Positions 50,819 through 60,772 of a stretch of 64,000 bases of DNA are shown in pieces. The translations under genes and the position numbers were made by a program. The notes under the pieces are model-generated. The model was not told the DNA's origin, made no database searches, and saw nothing but the letters and a program-made list of their open reading frames with translations. The stretch is from Hirschia sp964342355 (GTDB lineage Bacteria > Pseudomonadota > Alphaproteobacteria > Caulobacterales > Hyphomonadaceae): contig CAYFFG010000003.1 in the NCBI GenBank assembly GCA_964342355.1, positions 124,001 to 188,000 on the forward strand. Direction: 5' to 3'. How positions within the stretch are numbered: the first letter of the stretch is position 1; each line of letters opens with the position of its first letter.

Positions 50819-53191
50819 TTATTTTCCAATCATTTCCAACCATTCGTCTTCGGTCAGAACCGTCACTCCAAGGCTTTCAGCTTTTGTCAGCTTAGAACCT
50901 GCGCCCGGACCAGCGACAAGGTAGTCTGTTTTCTTGGAAACCGAGCTTGCAACTTTAGCGCCCAAAGTTTGCGCCTGCGCTTTCGCTTCATCTCGCGTCA
51001 TACGCTCCAGCGTGCCGGTAAACACAACAGTTTTACCTGATACAGGCGCATCACTCGCCACCTTCTGGGCGGGTGCGACAACAACTTCGCGCAACAATTC
51101 ATCTAGCATGTTGCGATTTTGTGGCTCCGCAAAAAAGTCCATCAAGGCTTCCGCCGAAACAGCGCCCATGCCGTCAATTGAGGCGATCTCCTCAAATGCC
51201 GGGCCCGGTTTTCCATCAATGGCCGCTATCACATCAGCACGCAATGACGTCCAGTTTTCATAACGCATCGCCAGCGAGCCACAAGCCGCCGATGTCAGCC
51301 GCGGAATGCGTAGCGTAGCAATCTGCTGCGCCAACTCGCCATTGGCCGTATCCGGCGCTTCTTCCTGCCAGGCATTGGCTTCAGCGTGCGCCAGGATGCC
51401 AACCAGCGTAGTCTCGCCAATCCGGTCCGCGCCGCGCAAGCGCATATAAGCTTCATTTGCTCTGTCAGTTTCTGCGGCCTGAGCAAGCTGGAACAATGAT
51501 GAAAACTCACCAAAATGCTGAGCAATCAGCCGGGCGTTTGTTTCGCCGACATGACGAATGCCCAGTCCGACGAGCAAACGCGCAAATTCCACATTTCGCC
51601 TCGCATCAATGGCGTCGAACAGGTTTTTCGCACTGGTCTCGCCAAACCCTTCCCATTCTTCCAGAGGCGGTAACCCTTGCGCCTCTATGCGCGCTTTCAA
51701 TTGAAAAATGTGCTGTGGGGCAAGCACAACACCTTTGTCGAAGAAAAGCTCAACCTGCTTAGCGCCAAGACCATCAATATCGAGCGCCTTGCGCGAAACA
51801 AAATGCTTCAGCCGTTCCTTAGCCTGCGCAGAACAGATCAGCCCGCCCGTGCAGCGACGTCGCGCATCCTCTTCGCCCTTTTCGTCAATCTCCCGCACCG
51901 CATGAGATCCGCAGACAGGACACGTTGTTGGAAACGCATATGGCTTGGAATGACTCGGCCGCTTGTCCGGTATGACCTGTACGATCTGCGGGATTACATC
52001 CCCAGCCCGCTGCACGATAACCGTGTCGCCAATGCGTATGTCTTTGCGCGCTATTTCGTCTTCATTGTGAAGCGTTGCGTTAGAGACAACCACCCCGCCA
52101 ACTGTGACCGGCTCCAGTTTCGCCACAGGTGTGAGCGAGCCTGTGCGGCCAACCTGAATTTCAATATCATTGAGGATAGTCGTTGCTTGTTCGGCCGGGA
52201 ATTTGTGCGCAATCGCCCAGCGTGGAAAACGTGAGACAAAGCCGAGACGTTGTTGATAGTCCAGCCTGTCGACCTTGTAGACCACGCCATCAATATCATA
52301 ATCCAGCGCTGCGCGTTTTTCCGCTATGCCGTTATAAACGTCGATGAGCGCCGCAACTGTCTTGGCCCGCGCCATCAAGGGATTGGTCTCAAATCCCCAG
52401 TTTGCAAGCTGCGCGACAGCTTCGTGTTGTGTCGGCGCTATCTCGCTGGATGTTTTACCCCAGGCATATGCAAAAAAGCGCAAGGGACGTGATTTCGTCA
52501 CGTCCGGATCCAGCTGCCGCAATGATCCCGCCGCCGCATTGCGCGGATTGGCGAATGTCTTTCTGCCCGCTTCGCCTTCGCGGATATTAAGCGCTGCAAA
52601 ATCTGGCTTGGACATGTAAACTTCGCCGCGAACTTCAATCTCTTCCGGCCACCCGGCGCCAACCAGCTGATGTGGAATATCGCCCAGTGTTTTGAGATTG
52701 AGCGTAATATCCTCACCAACCCTGCCATCACCGCGCGTCGCGCCGCGAATAAGTTCGCCATTGCGATAAAGAAGGCTTGCGGACAAACCATCTATTTTAG
52801 GTTCGGCCGTCACGCCAAGTTCATCAATCTCCGAAAGCCCCAGAAATCGGCGTACGCGCAGAATGAAATCTGACACATCCTCATCAGAAAACGCATTGTC
52901 GAGCGACAGCATTGGTACAAGGTGTTCGACCTTGGAAAAGTGTTTCGAAGGTGAGGCTCCAACAGACTGTGTCGGGCTGTCCTCCGTCTTAAGATCCGGA
53001 AACGCATCTTCCAGCGCAATCAGTTCTTTTCGCAGCTCATCATAGTCAGCATCGGTCAGAACCGGCGCATCGTCCTGATAATACGCCATATCAGCCGCAT
53101 TTATCTTTTCGACCAACGCTCGCCAGCGCGCAAAAGCCATGTCTGTATCCAGGCCAGACAACGAATCAGAAGAAAAAGGCGTATCGGTCAT
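50819..53191 (-). CDS. ligA: NAD-dependent DNA ligase LigA
   Basis: Seals nicks using NAD+, essential for replication. 790 residues from ATG 53191 (an in-frame ATG at 53206 adds five residues). The Ia domain carries the nicotinamide-binding YYQDDAPVLTDADYDEL. The adenylation domain has TAEPKIDGLSASLLY with the catalytic Lys, an OB fold (GRTGSLTPVAKLEPV), and a four-Cys zinc finger (TCPVCGSHAV and the CTGGLICSAQ pair). HhH repeats and a C-terminal BRCT domain (GKTVVFTGTLERMTRDEAKA) complete it. It starts 21 nt after recN. Confidence 0.97.
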   Translation of the reverse strand: MTDTPFSSDSLSGLDTDMAFARWRALVEKINAADMAYYQDDAPVLTDADYDELRKELIALEDAFPDLKTEDSPTQSVGASPSKHFSKVEHLVPMLSLDNAFSDEDVSDFILRVRRFLGLSEIDELGVTAEPKIDGLSASLLYRNGELIRGATRGDGRVGEDITLNLKTLGDIPHQLVGAGWPEEIEVRGEVYMSKPDFAALNIREGEAGRKTFANPRNAAAGSLRQLDPDVTKSRPLRFFAYAWGKTSSEIAPTQHEAVAQLANWGFETNPLMARAKTVAALIDVYNGIAEKRAALDYDIDGVVYKVDRLDYQQRLGFVSRFPRWAIAHKFPAEQATTILNDIEIQVGRTGSLTPVAKLEPVTVGGVVVSNATLHNEDEIARKDIRIGDTVIVQRAGDVIPQIVQVIPDKRPSHSKPYAFPTTCPVCGSHAVREIDEKGEEDARRRCTGGLICSAQAKERLKHFVSRKALDIDGLGAKQVELFFDKGVVLAPQHIFQLKARIEAQGLPPLEEWEGFGETSAKNLFDAIDARRNVEFARLLVGLGIRHVGETNARLIAQHFGEFSSLFQLAQAAETDRANEAYMRLRGADRIGETTLVGILAHAEANAWQEEAPDTANGELAQQIATLRIPRLTSAACGSLAMRYENWTSLRADVIAAIDGKPGPAFEEIASIDGMGAVSAEALMDFFAEPQNRNMLDELLREVVVAPAQKVASDAPVSGKTVVFTGTLERMTRDEAKAQAQTLGAKVASSVSKKTDYLVAGPGAGSKLTKAESLGVTVLTEDEWLEMIGK

Positions 53192-53212
53192 AAAACGCCT
53201 ATACATCGCAAA

Positions 53213-54916
53213 CTAAGGACGCGCCAACAGGCTATCTGCCGCCGCGCGCGCTTCTTTTGTCACTTGAGCGCCAGCCAGCATGCGGGCGATTTCCTCCAGC
53301 CTGTCGCCTGCCGCCAGATGAGCGATTTTAGTCTCAACACCGCTTTTCGGCTTTTCACCTTTGGATATCCGTAACTGATGATCTGCAGCGGCGGCCACCT
53401 GCGGGCTGTGTGTGATCGCCAACACCTGACGCGACTTGGATAATTCGAGCATGCGCTCGCCAATAGCCGCCGCTATCGCACCGCCAACACCCACATCGGC
53501 TTCGTCAAAAATGAGCACGCCGGCCTGTCCCTGCCCAGCCAGACACACCTTCAACGCCAGCGAGAAACGCGCCAACTCGCCACCAGACGCGATCTTATCC
53601 AGCGCGCCAAAGTCAGCGCCCGGATTTGTCTGAACTTCAAACGCCACCCTGTCCTTACCATTCGGGCCAGCCTCTTCTAAAGGAAGGTCCGCCACCAGGA
53701 CACGGAATTTCGCTTTCTCGAGCTTGAGCGGCTTAAGCTCGCGGGCGACAGCTTTGCTGAGTTTTTCCCCTGCCGCCTGGCGTTTTTTTGTTAACGCGTC
53801 TGCTGCCGCATTATAGGCGGCAAGCGCTTGTTTTTCAGCATCCATAGCCTTTTGAAGCGCCTGATCAGAATGAACAATTTCATCAAGTTGCATCCGCATG
53901 CGCGCATGAACCGAACCCAGCTGATCAGGATCAGTGTCGTATTTTCGCGCCGCCGCACGTAAAGCAAATAATCGCGCTTCCTGATGTTCCAACGCTTCGG
54001 GCGAATATTCCGATCCAGACCGCAATCTGGAAACCGATTCATACGCCTCACCTGCTTCAATCAGCGCACGCTCCAAAGCCTCACACGCCATCACCAGGCC
54101 CGCGCGCAATGGCGAATCTTCGGGAGATTGCGCCACAACGGGTATCGACATAGCCCGGCTAAGCGCACGCGAAGCTGACGCTAATGCCTGCTCAGGGCCG
54201 GATTTGTCGAAACTCTTAAGCGCATCATCAACCGCCAAAGCAACTTTCTCAAACGATTGTAGTTCAGCGCGCGACTGCGCCAGCGCTTCGGCTTCGCCAT
54301 CCTCAGGCGCTAATGCTTCAAGCTCGCTGACGGCGTGCTCTAAAAAAGCGCGCTCCGTCTCCGCCCGCGCCAAACGCGCCTCAACAGCCTGACGCGCTTC
54401 CATTGCCAATCGCCATTGCGACCAAGCATCGGAATAATCCGCTATCTCTGCGGCCGCATCCGCAAACCCATCAATCATGCGCCGATGCGCAGATGTGTGT
54501 AGCAAAGCATGTCCGGCGTGCTGGCCATGAACCTCTAAAAGGTGCTCACCAATCTGCTGCATCAGGCGCGCTGATAAGGGCGCATCATTCAAATACCCGC
54601 GCGCAGCCCCGCTCGTTCGCATAACACGCCGCAAGACAAGTGGTTCGTCCGCATCAATCTCAATATCATTGTCTTGAAGCAAGCGCCTGACAGGATGATC
54701 ATCAGGCGGATCAAATGTCGCTGTCACAGACGCCGTGTCTGCGCCAGCGCGTATTGCGCCCTTCCCCGTCTTTGCGCCAAGCGCAAACCCCAAAGCCGAT
54801 AGAATGATAGATTTGCCCGCACCGGTCTCACCGGTGAGCGCCGTAAATCCCGCCTCAAGCTCTAAGTCGAGCGCGCGGACCAGAACAAAATTTCGGATCG
54901 AGAGTGCTATCAACAT
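53213..54916 (-). CDS. recN: DNA repair protein RecN
   Basis: 567-residue SMC-like ATPase for double-strand-break repair. Walker A GETGAGKSIILSALGFALG lies near residue 30. The long middle region (about 150-370) is a Glu/Ala/Leu-rich coiled coil. LASGGELARFSLALK is the signature and LIFDEADVGVGG the Walker B. The ITHSPQVAAAADHQL switch region follows. Length is typical. It lies between bamD and ligA in the same direction; a LexA-type operator was not found by eye. Confidence 0.96.
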   Translation of the reverse strand: MLIALSIRNFVLVRALDLELEAGFTALTGETGAGKSIILSALGFALGAKTGKGAIRAGADTASVTATFDPPDDHPVRRLLQDNDIEIDADEPLVLRRVMRTSGAARGYLNDAPLSARLMQQIGEHLLEVHGQHAGHALLHTSAHRRMIDGFADAAAEIADYSDAWSQWRLAMEARQAVEARLARAETERAFLEHAVSELEALAPEDGEAEALAQSRAELQSFEKVALAVDDALKSFDKSGPEQALASASRALSRAMSIPVVAQSPEDSPLRAGLVMACEALERALIEAGEAYESVSRLRSGSEYSPEALEHQEARLFALRAAARKYDTDPDQLGSVHARMRMQLDEIVHSDQALQKAMDAEKQALAAYNAAADALTKKRQAAGEKLSKAVARELKPLKLEKAKFRVLVADLPLEEAGPNGKDRVAFEVQTNPGADFGALDKIASGGELARFSLALKVCLAGQGQAGVLIFDEADVGVGGAIAAAIGERMLELSKSRQVLAITHSPQVAAAADHQLRISKGEKPKSGVETKIAHLAAGDRLEEIARMLAGAQVTKEARAAADSLLARP

Positions 54917-54972
54917 GCGTATTGATTAGCACAACCGAAACAAATAGGGAACAAAAATGTTCCGCTTTTGTT

Positions 54973-55761
54973 TTATTTTGCGGTATTCAGGTCCACACCC
55001 TTACTGCGTAAGAGTTTATAGCTGTCATCATACCATTTGGAAGCTGGATAATTGTGCCCAAGCACAGCAGCCACCTGCTCTGCCTGACCAATCAGACCGA
55101 TGGAAAGATAAGCTTCGACAAGGCGGTGTAATGCTTCCGCCGCGTGGGTGGTTGTCTCAAACTCATCGACAACGCGCTTGAAACGGTTGATTGCCGCCAA
55201 ATGCTCAGAGTTTTTCAGGTAGTAGCGACCAATCGTCATTTCCTTACCAGCCAGCTGGTCGCGCACCATGTCGATTTTAAGTTCAGAATCGCGCGCATAT
55301 TCAGATGACGGGAAACGGCGCACGACTTCTTCAAGGGCGGCCAGCGCAAGTTCAGTCCGTCCTTGGTCACGACCGACATCAATAATCTGATCAAAGTGAG
55401 ACGCCGCAATCAGATAGTAAGCATAAGCTGCGCCCTGCCCACCTGGAAACAGCGCGACATAGTTCTGAGCAGACGACACAGCTTCTTCGTAATCACGTGA
55501 TTTGTATTGCGCAAAAGCAGTCATCAACATCGCGCGCTGCGCCCATTCAGAATATGGGTGTTGGCGTTGCACTTCCTGGAACTCCAGAGCTGCGCGGTCC
55601 CAAAGCTTACGATCAAGGCTTGCAGCCGCGTCGTTATAGAGTTGCTCGACGGGCTTTTCGACATAAGCCAACTGTTCCTTGCCCTTGGACGCACATGCGC
55701 CCAACGCCATGGAAGCAGTCACTGCTGTCAGGATTGCGAGTTTTTTGCGGTCCATCGCCAT
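54973..55761 (-). CDS. bamD: BamD outer-membrane assembly lipoprotein
   Basis: TPR lipoprotein of the BAM complex that folds beta-barrels into the outer membrane. 262 residues from ATG 55761, chosen because AAGGAGG lies 8 nt upstream and because it gives a signal with lipobox LGAC. The mature part is five TPR units: VEQLYNDAAASLDRKLWDRAALEFQEVQRQHPYSEWAQRA, and so on to the final VAAVLGHNYPASKWYDDSYKLL. It follows lpxC in the division/envelope block, the usual alphaproteobacterial order lpxC-bamD-recN. Confidence 0.96.
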   Translation of the reverse strand: MAMDRKKLAILTAVTASMALGACASKGKEQLAYVEKPVEQLYNDAAASLDRKLWDRAALEFQEVQRQHPYSEWAQRAMLMTAFAQYKSRDYEEAVSSAQNYVALFPGGQGAAYAYYLIAASHFDQIIDVGRDQGRTELALAALEEVVRRFPSSEYARDSELKIDMVRDQLAGKEMTIGRYYLKNSEHLAAINRFKRVVDEFETTTHAAEALHRLVEAYLSIGLIGQAEQVAAVLGHNYPASKWYDDSYKLLRSKGVDLNTAK

Positions 55762-55892
55762 CAGGCAAACCTCCTTGCTTTGGATCACCTTCGTAGACGA
55801 GAGATTGGCCCGCGCCAAGCACTTGCCGCATAACAGGCGAATCTTTTGATCAGCTGTGTGCGCTGATCATTTCAGGTTTAAAGGAAAATTGC

Positions 55893-56831
55893 TTAATTAT
55901 AAGCGCTTACGCTTTCGCGTGTGGCCCCCACCAAAGGGCGTTTGCGGGCCACTTCAACCGTGTCTGTCTCCCACGCCCATGCGCTTTCATCCGCCAACAA
56001 CGCGCGGACAAGCTTGTTGTTGATGGCGTGCCCTGGCTGGTCGCCTTCAAAAACGCCCACAATTGGCGCGCCTGCCAGCTGCAGGTCACCAATCGCATCC
56101 AGGATTTTGTGACGCACGAACTCATCCTGAGATCGCAAACCTTCAGGGTTGAGAATGTCATCACCATCCAGAACAATGGCGTTGTCCATGGATCCGCCGC
56201 GCGCTAGCCCCATGGATTGGAGTTTTTCAACATCCTGCGCAAAGCCAAATGTGCGCGCAAACGCCAGGTCTTCCACAAAAGCTTCTGGGGTTAAGACAAA
56301 GCGGCATTCCTGCTCACCGATAGCAGCGCTTGAAAAGTCGATACGCACGCGCAACTCAAATGGGTCGCGTTCATTCTTAGATGGTGTCAGGCGCGCAAAT
56401 TTGTCGCCATCGCGCACTTCTACAGTCTTGAGAACTTTGATGCGACGGCGCGGCTGCGCGAGCGTTTTTATGCCAGCATGCATCATCAAACGGCAATAAA
56501 GCGCAGATGAGCCATCCATAATCGGCGTTTCAGGTCCGTCAATTTCAACAATCAGATTGTCGAGGCCAAGACCGGCGCATGCCGCCAACAAGTGTTCAAC
56601 CGTTGAAACACTCACGCCATCCGCATTAGCCAACGTGGTACCTAATTGTGTGGTGGTGACCAATCGGCCATCAGCGGGGATAACGTTATTTTTGTCAGAA
56701 ACATCAGTGCGTACAAACACAATGCCCGTATTCGCTTCAGCTGGCTTTAAAACCAGTTTAGCGCGTTCGCCAGTGTGCAGACCTACGCCAGCACACACCG
56801 CCGGACCCAAAAGAGTTGTTTGGTACGCCAT
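55893..56831 (-). CDS. lpxC: LpxC, UDP-3-O-acyl-GlcNAc deacetylase
   Basis: Zinc deacetylase catalysing the committed step of lipid A synthesis. 312 residues. Zinc ligands are in STVEHLLAA (His) and in FVRHKILDAIGDLQLAG (His and Asp); the catalytic His is in GHAINNKLV. The substrate channel motif TTQLGTTLAN is intact. It lies downstream of ftsZ in the standard position at the end of the dcw cluster. The C-terminus extends slightly beyond the catalytic domain (ARKRPLVGATRESVSAYN). Confidence 0.97.
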   Translation of the reverse strand: MAYQTTLLGPAVCAGVGLHTGERAKLVLKPAEANTGIVFVRTDVSDKNNVIPADGRLVTTTQLGTTLANADGVSVSTVEHLLAACAGLGLDNLIVEIDGPETPIMDGSSALYCRLMMHAGIKTLAQPRRRIKVLKTVEVRDGDKFARLTPSKNERDPFELRVRIDFSSAAIGEQECRFVLTPEAFVEDLAFARTFGFAQDVEKLQSMGLARGGSMDNAIVLDGDDILNPEGLRSQDEFVRHKILDAIGDLQLAGAPIVGVFEGDQPGHAINNKLVRALLADESAWAWETDTVEVARKRPLVGATRESVSAYN

Positions 56832-57053
56832 TACTTAATTGTTCCCATCGCACGCTACTTGGAAACGCATCAAAACAAAAATAGATGCGCTCACCTCAGC
56901 ATCTAATAAGCGTGGGAACCGTCAAGAACACAATTAAAGCATTGTTTCGGGATGTTGCAAAATTCCTGTTTGCACAATTTTCATCTAAAATCCGCAACAA
57001 AAACATGCGGATGAGTCAATTTCTTCATCCAGAAACGTGCCGACATTAGAAAT

Positions 57054-58427
57054 TTATTTTGCGCCAGACCGGCGTAGAAATGCTGGAATTTCCAATTCGT
57101 CATCATCCAGCGTGTCTGAATCTGGCTTGGAGGCCTCAGGCTCTTTTTCACCATCCTGTTTGCGCCAACCGAATAATCCGCCGATTCCAGACTTTGAATC
57201 CGCGTTTTCTTCAGACGCTTCTGGCGCAACCTCGTCAGCCAGGTCAGCTTCTGACCTATCGTCCTCATCAGCAACATCCACACTTGGGCGACGGTTGATA
57301 ATCGGTGGCGGTGGACGATTGTCTTCAACACTCGGCTCACCCAAAGACGCGGTAATACGTTCAGCTGCTTCCGCGGCCTCATTATCAACGACAGGCGTCT
57401 CTTGAGCGGGCGATGATTCTTCGATGCTTTTAACTGGCTGCGCAAACGGGCGCATGGACGCTGTCGCCGGCGCATCGTCTAAGCCAATCAGGTTGATGCC
57501 CGTCGCCACAACCGACACACGGATCTTTCCGTTCAGATTATGGTCGAATGTCGATCCAAGAATAATCTGTGCGTCTGGGTCGACTTCCTTGCGGATCTCG
57601 TTAGCTGCTTCATCAACTTCATAGAGGGTCATGTCATACCCGCCTGTGATGTTGATCAAAACGCCGCGTGCGCCCTTCATGGACACATCATCCAGCAACG
57701 GGTTGGCAATCGCCGCCTGCGCCGCTTTCAGCGCACGATGGTCGCCATCAGCTTCGCCTGTACCCATCATCGCCGCTTCCATACCGGACATCACAGTCCG
57801 CACGTCAGCAAAGTCGAGGTTGATCAGGCCCGGCATAACCATCAGGTCTGTCACGCCGCGCACGCCTTCATAAAGCACTTCATCCGCCATAGTGAAGGCT
57901 TCGGCAAATGTCGTGTTGGCGTTCGCAATGCGAAACAGGTTCTGGTTCGGAATGATAATCAGCGTGTCGACATGCTTGCGCAGCTCTTCGATGCCCTCAT
58001 TGGCGATCTGCATGCGGCGCTTGCCTTCAAAATCAAACGGCTTGGTGACAACACCAACTGTCAGCACGCCCTTTTCCTTGGCGATACGCGCAATAACCGG
58101 AGCAGCGCCCGTACCGGTGCCGCCGCCCATGCCTGCCGCGATAAACGCCATGTGCGCGCCTTGAAGCTCGCGCTCTAATTCATCTTGTGATTCTTCGGCT
58201 GCATTTGCGCCAACCGATGGTTGCGCGCCAGCGCCAAGGCCTTGTGTGGTTGATACGCCAAGTTGGACTTTCTTGTCCGCCTTCGACTGGATCAAGGCTT
58301 GAGAGTCTGTGTTCGCAACGATGAACTCCACACCCTGAAGCTCGGACTCGATCATGTTATTGACCGCGTTTCCGCCTGCGCCGCCGACACCAAAAACAAC
58401 AATACGTGGTTTCAACTCTACCGGCAT
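57054..58427 (-). CDS. ftsZ: FtsZ, tubulin-like division GTPase
   Basis: 457 residues. The GTPase domain (about 1-310) has VFGVGGAGGNAVNNMI, the tubulin signature MGGGTGTGAAPVIA and NLDFADVRTVM. A long acidic linker (about 320-440) follows. The C-terminal conserved peptide LEIPAFLRRS binds FtsA and other partners. The linker is long, as in Caulobacter and relatives. ATG 58427 has GAGGTG upstream. There are about 175 bp to ftsA, so ftsZ has room for its own promoter; TTAA half-sites occur there but do not form a clear CtrA box. Confidence 0.98.
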   Translation of the reverse strand: MPVELKPRIVVFGVGGAGGNAVNNMIESELQGVEFIVANTDSQALIQSKADKKVQLGVSTTQGLGAGAQPSVGANAAEESQDELERELQGAHMAFIAAGMGGGTGTGAAPVIARIAKEKGVLTVGVVTKPFDFEGKRRMQIANEGIEELRKHVDTLIIIPNQNLFRIANANTTFAEAFTMADEVLYEGVRGVTDLMVMPGLINLDFADVRTVMSGMEAAMMGTGEADGDHRALKAAQAAIANPLLDDVSMKGARGVLINITGGYDMTLYEVDEAANEIRKEVDPDAQIILGSTFDHNLNGKIRVSVVATGINLIGLDDAPATASMRPFAQPVKSIEESSPAQETPVVDNEAAEAAERITASLGEPSVEDNRPPPPIINRRPSVDVADEDDRSEADLADEVAPEASEENADSKSGIGGLFGWRKQDGEKEPEASKPDSDTLDDDELEIPAFLRRSGAK

Positions 58428-58602
58428 GCCGCCGCACCTCGTTACTCAATCAGCCAGTTTAACCGATCATGGAACCGGCTGTTCCTATAATCCTATACTT
58501 CTGTATAGACGCACCTTGCCTAAGCACATGTTAACCACGCGCGGCAAATTCAGGAAACTGCCAATTTCATTGAGCGAGACGCTTTGTTCCGCTTTTTACA
58601 GC

Positions 58603-59901
58603 TTAAAAGTTCTCTTTGAGCCAGCTAGTCGCTTTCTGAAAGAGGCTGGCGCTTTGGTTGCTTGCCCGCAGTCCCGGGAACCTTGGCAACACAGCGCCTT
58701 TTGATCCTGATAATTCCCATTTTAGCAGGCCTGAAGCCGCAGAGAAAGCAGGTATTTCATATGCCTCGCCCAAGCCTGTCACGCGAGACGGTCTTGCAAG
58801 GCGAACTGGCGCGCGGAAAACTTCTTCAGCAACGTCCCGCATCCCTGGCATTTGGCTCGCGCCGCCAGTGAGAACAATCCGTCTCGGCAATGGACGATAC
58901 TGTGCGGAAGCCGCTGTCAGGCGCTTTTCCAAGAGTTCAAGGATTTCTTCAAACCGCGGACGCAGCATGTTCGCCAACTCGGCTTTGGATGTCGTACCTG
59001 CCTCTAACCGGCCATCTTCGCCGAGGCGTGGCGCATCCACGATCTCAAACGCATGCACCTGCGCCAGGGCCACTGCCCCATGAAGCGTCTTGAGGCGTTC
59101 AGCAGCCGCAAATGTTGTTCCCAACCCTTGCGCCAAATCTGATGACGCACGTCCTCCGCCAACTGGTACGGAGTCAAGATAGACCATATTGCCTTCATAA
59201 AAACTTGCTGCGCTGGTCACGCCGCCACCCATGTCTATGACAGTTGCGCCCTGTTCGGCTTCATCATCCACAAGCACAGCCAGGCCAGACGCATAAGGCG
59301 CAGCCACCATTGAAACTGGGTTCAAATGCGCGCGTGTCACACATTGCGCGATGTTTTTGAGCGCCGCAGACGGTCCGGACACCACCAGCAGCGACACCTG
59401 CAAGCGCGTTCCAATCATGCCGAGCGGATCTTTGATGCCGCCCGCGCCATCAATCGTGTAACCAAGCGGTGTGGCGTGCAGCACCTGCCGGTCTGAGCGC
59501 GAAAATGACGCCAATGCGGAATTTAACGCGTCGCGCACATGCATCTGCGTCACTTCCCGACCGCCGACATTCACACCGCCAGATAAATACTCACACTTCA
59601 GGTTCGGACCGGAGACACCGACCACGACATCCACAAGACGCGTGTCGATATTGCGTTCCGCCTGCTCGACAGCCAATCGAATGGATCGCTCCAAAGCGTC
59701 CATGTTAACAACCTGGCCATTTTTAACGCCCTTGGCGGCCTGATGTCCTGCGCCGCAGACGCGCACAGAGCCGCCTGACGAGTCGCCACGCTTGGAGATC
59801 AGACATGCGACCTTTGTGGAGCCAATGTCCAAAGCGGCGACATAGGGCGATTTACCCGCCAGCTTGTCCCGCATTCCAATCCGACTGGTTAAGGACGACA
59901 T
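58603..59901 (-). CDS. ftsA: FtsA, actin-like membrane tether of FtsZ
   Basis: 432 residues from ATG 59901 (GGAGG upstream, 4 nt after the ftsQ stop). Actin-fold nucleotide motifs are YVAALDIGSTKVACLI, the 1C domain region (VSGPNLKCEYLSGGV), VIDMGGGVTS and RIVLTGGASQMPGM. The C-terminal amphipathic helix KATSWLKENF fits membrane binding. A longer reading to 59988 would overlap ftsQ and adds no family sequence. Confidence 0.97.
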   Translation of the reverse strand: MSSLTSRIGMRDKLAGKSPYVAALDIGSTKVACLISKRGDSSGGSVRVCGAGHQAAKGVKNGQVVNMDALERSIRLAVEQAERNIDTRLVDVVVGVSGPNLKCEYLSGGVNVGGREVTQMHVRDALNSALASFSRSDRQVLHATPLGYTIDGAGGIKDPLGMIGTRLQVSLLVVSGPSAALKNIAQCVTRAHLNPVSMVAAPYASGLAVLVDDEAEQGATVIDMGGGVTSAASFYEGNMVYLDSVPVGGGRASSDLAQGLGTTFAAAERLKTLHGAVALAQVHAFEIVDAPRLGEDGRLEAGTTSKAELANMLRPRFEEILELLEKRLTAASAQYRPLPRRIVLTGGASQMPGMRDVAEEVFRAPVRLARPSRVTGLGEAYEIPAFSAASGLLKWELSGSKGAVLPRFPGLRASNQSASLFQKATSWLKENF

Positions 59902-59905
59902 GACG

Positions 59906-60772
59906 TCACGCGCCTCCCGCCTTGCTAGATGCGTCCGCCATGCTTGCGCCCAGCCCCACAGCAAACCGCTCTGGGTCACGCGCATCAATGCGCGTCACAT
60001 CCGATGATTGATCCAATACGCCAGTTGCTTCGTTTAAGTCGAAAACCGCTAGCAACGCTTCGTCCATCCGCGCATCTTCAGGAAGGCTGATTTCCAGTCC
60101 TGATTCTAAACGAATATCCCAACGACGCTCACCGACGCGCATCGCCGCGACCATACGCTCCGCTATTTCCGGGTGAAGTTTTAATTCTTTGATCAGAATT
60201 GGCGCCGCATAGCCGCCTGCCGGGCCGACAACACGCGGCAGGTCAACATGCTCTGCAGGGTCGACACTGTCCATTATTGGCGTACCGGACTGATCAACTA
60301 CCGTCCAAGCGCCGTCTGTCTGCCACAAAGCAAGTGGTTTGCGCGTATCGGCAATGATCCACACATCATTTGGCCACTGACGCAACACCTGCACATCCGC
60401 CAGGTTTCTAACTTCCGCCTCTATCTCTTGTTTGATCTTGAACGGATCAGCGCGGAACATGTTGTCACCAACCTTGATCGACAGCGCATTCAGCACATCC
60501 GCTTTTGTACGCGGGTCCAAACCTTCAATAGAAATTTCAGCAATGGTCAAACCGGCAGCCTCTGCTGTCGCATCCCAACCAGACTGTACACGTTCATCAA
60601 TCGACGCGAGCGATCCGCCCATCCATGCCGCCACTGCCACCATCACGGCCCCTGCCGTTACTGTGCCGAACGCATAAGTAGATAATTGCTCAGAAAGGAT
60701 TGTTGGCGGCACTTCCTGAACAGGCGCCGCTCCCTTCTTATTATTCTGGGGTTTACGTTTTACCTCAGACAT
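59906..60772 (-). CDS. ftsQ: FtsQ divisome protein
   Basis: 288 residues from ATG 60772 (AGAGGA upstream). A basic cytosolic N-terminus (KRKPQNNKKG) leads to one membrane helix (about 35-58) and a POTRA domain (about 80-150) opening IAEISIEGLDPRTKADVLNAL. The FtsQ beta domain follows (VLRQWPNDVWIIADTRKPLALW, the RxWP-type FtsQ motif). It bridges FtsL/B and early divisome proteins. It overlaps ddl by 13 nt. Confidence 0.95.
   Translation of the reverse strand: MSEVKRKPQNNKKGAAPVQEVPPTILSEQLSTYAFGTVTAGAVMVAVAAWMGGSLASIDERVQSGWDATAEAAGLTIAEISIEGLDPRTKADVLNALSIKVGDNMFRADPFKIKQEIEAEVRNLADVQVLRQWPNDVWIIADTRKPLALWQTDGAWTVVDQSGTPIMDSVDPAEHVDLPRVVGPAGGYAAPILIKELKLHPEIAERMVAAMRVGERRWDIRLESGLEISLPEDARMDEALLAVFDLNEATGVLDQSSDVTRIDARDPERFAVGLGASMADASSKAGGA

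Noticed and set aside
56981..57475. 164-codon ORF opposite in frame to the ftsZ 3' end
   Set aside because: It is an alternate-frame reading of the FtsZ linker codons; composition is artificial and FtsZ is certain.
58428..58602. CtrA boxes in front of ftsZ
   Set aside because: TTAA half-sites occur, but none are paired with 7-nt spacing.
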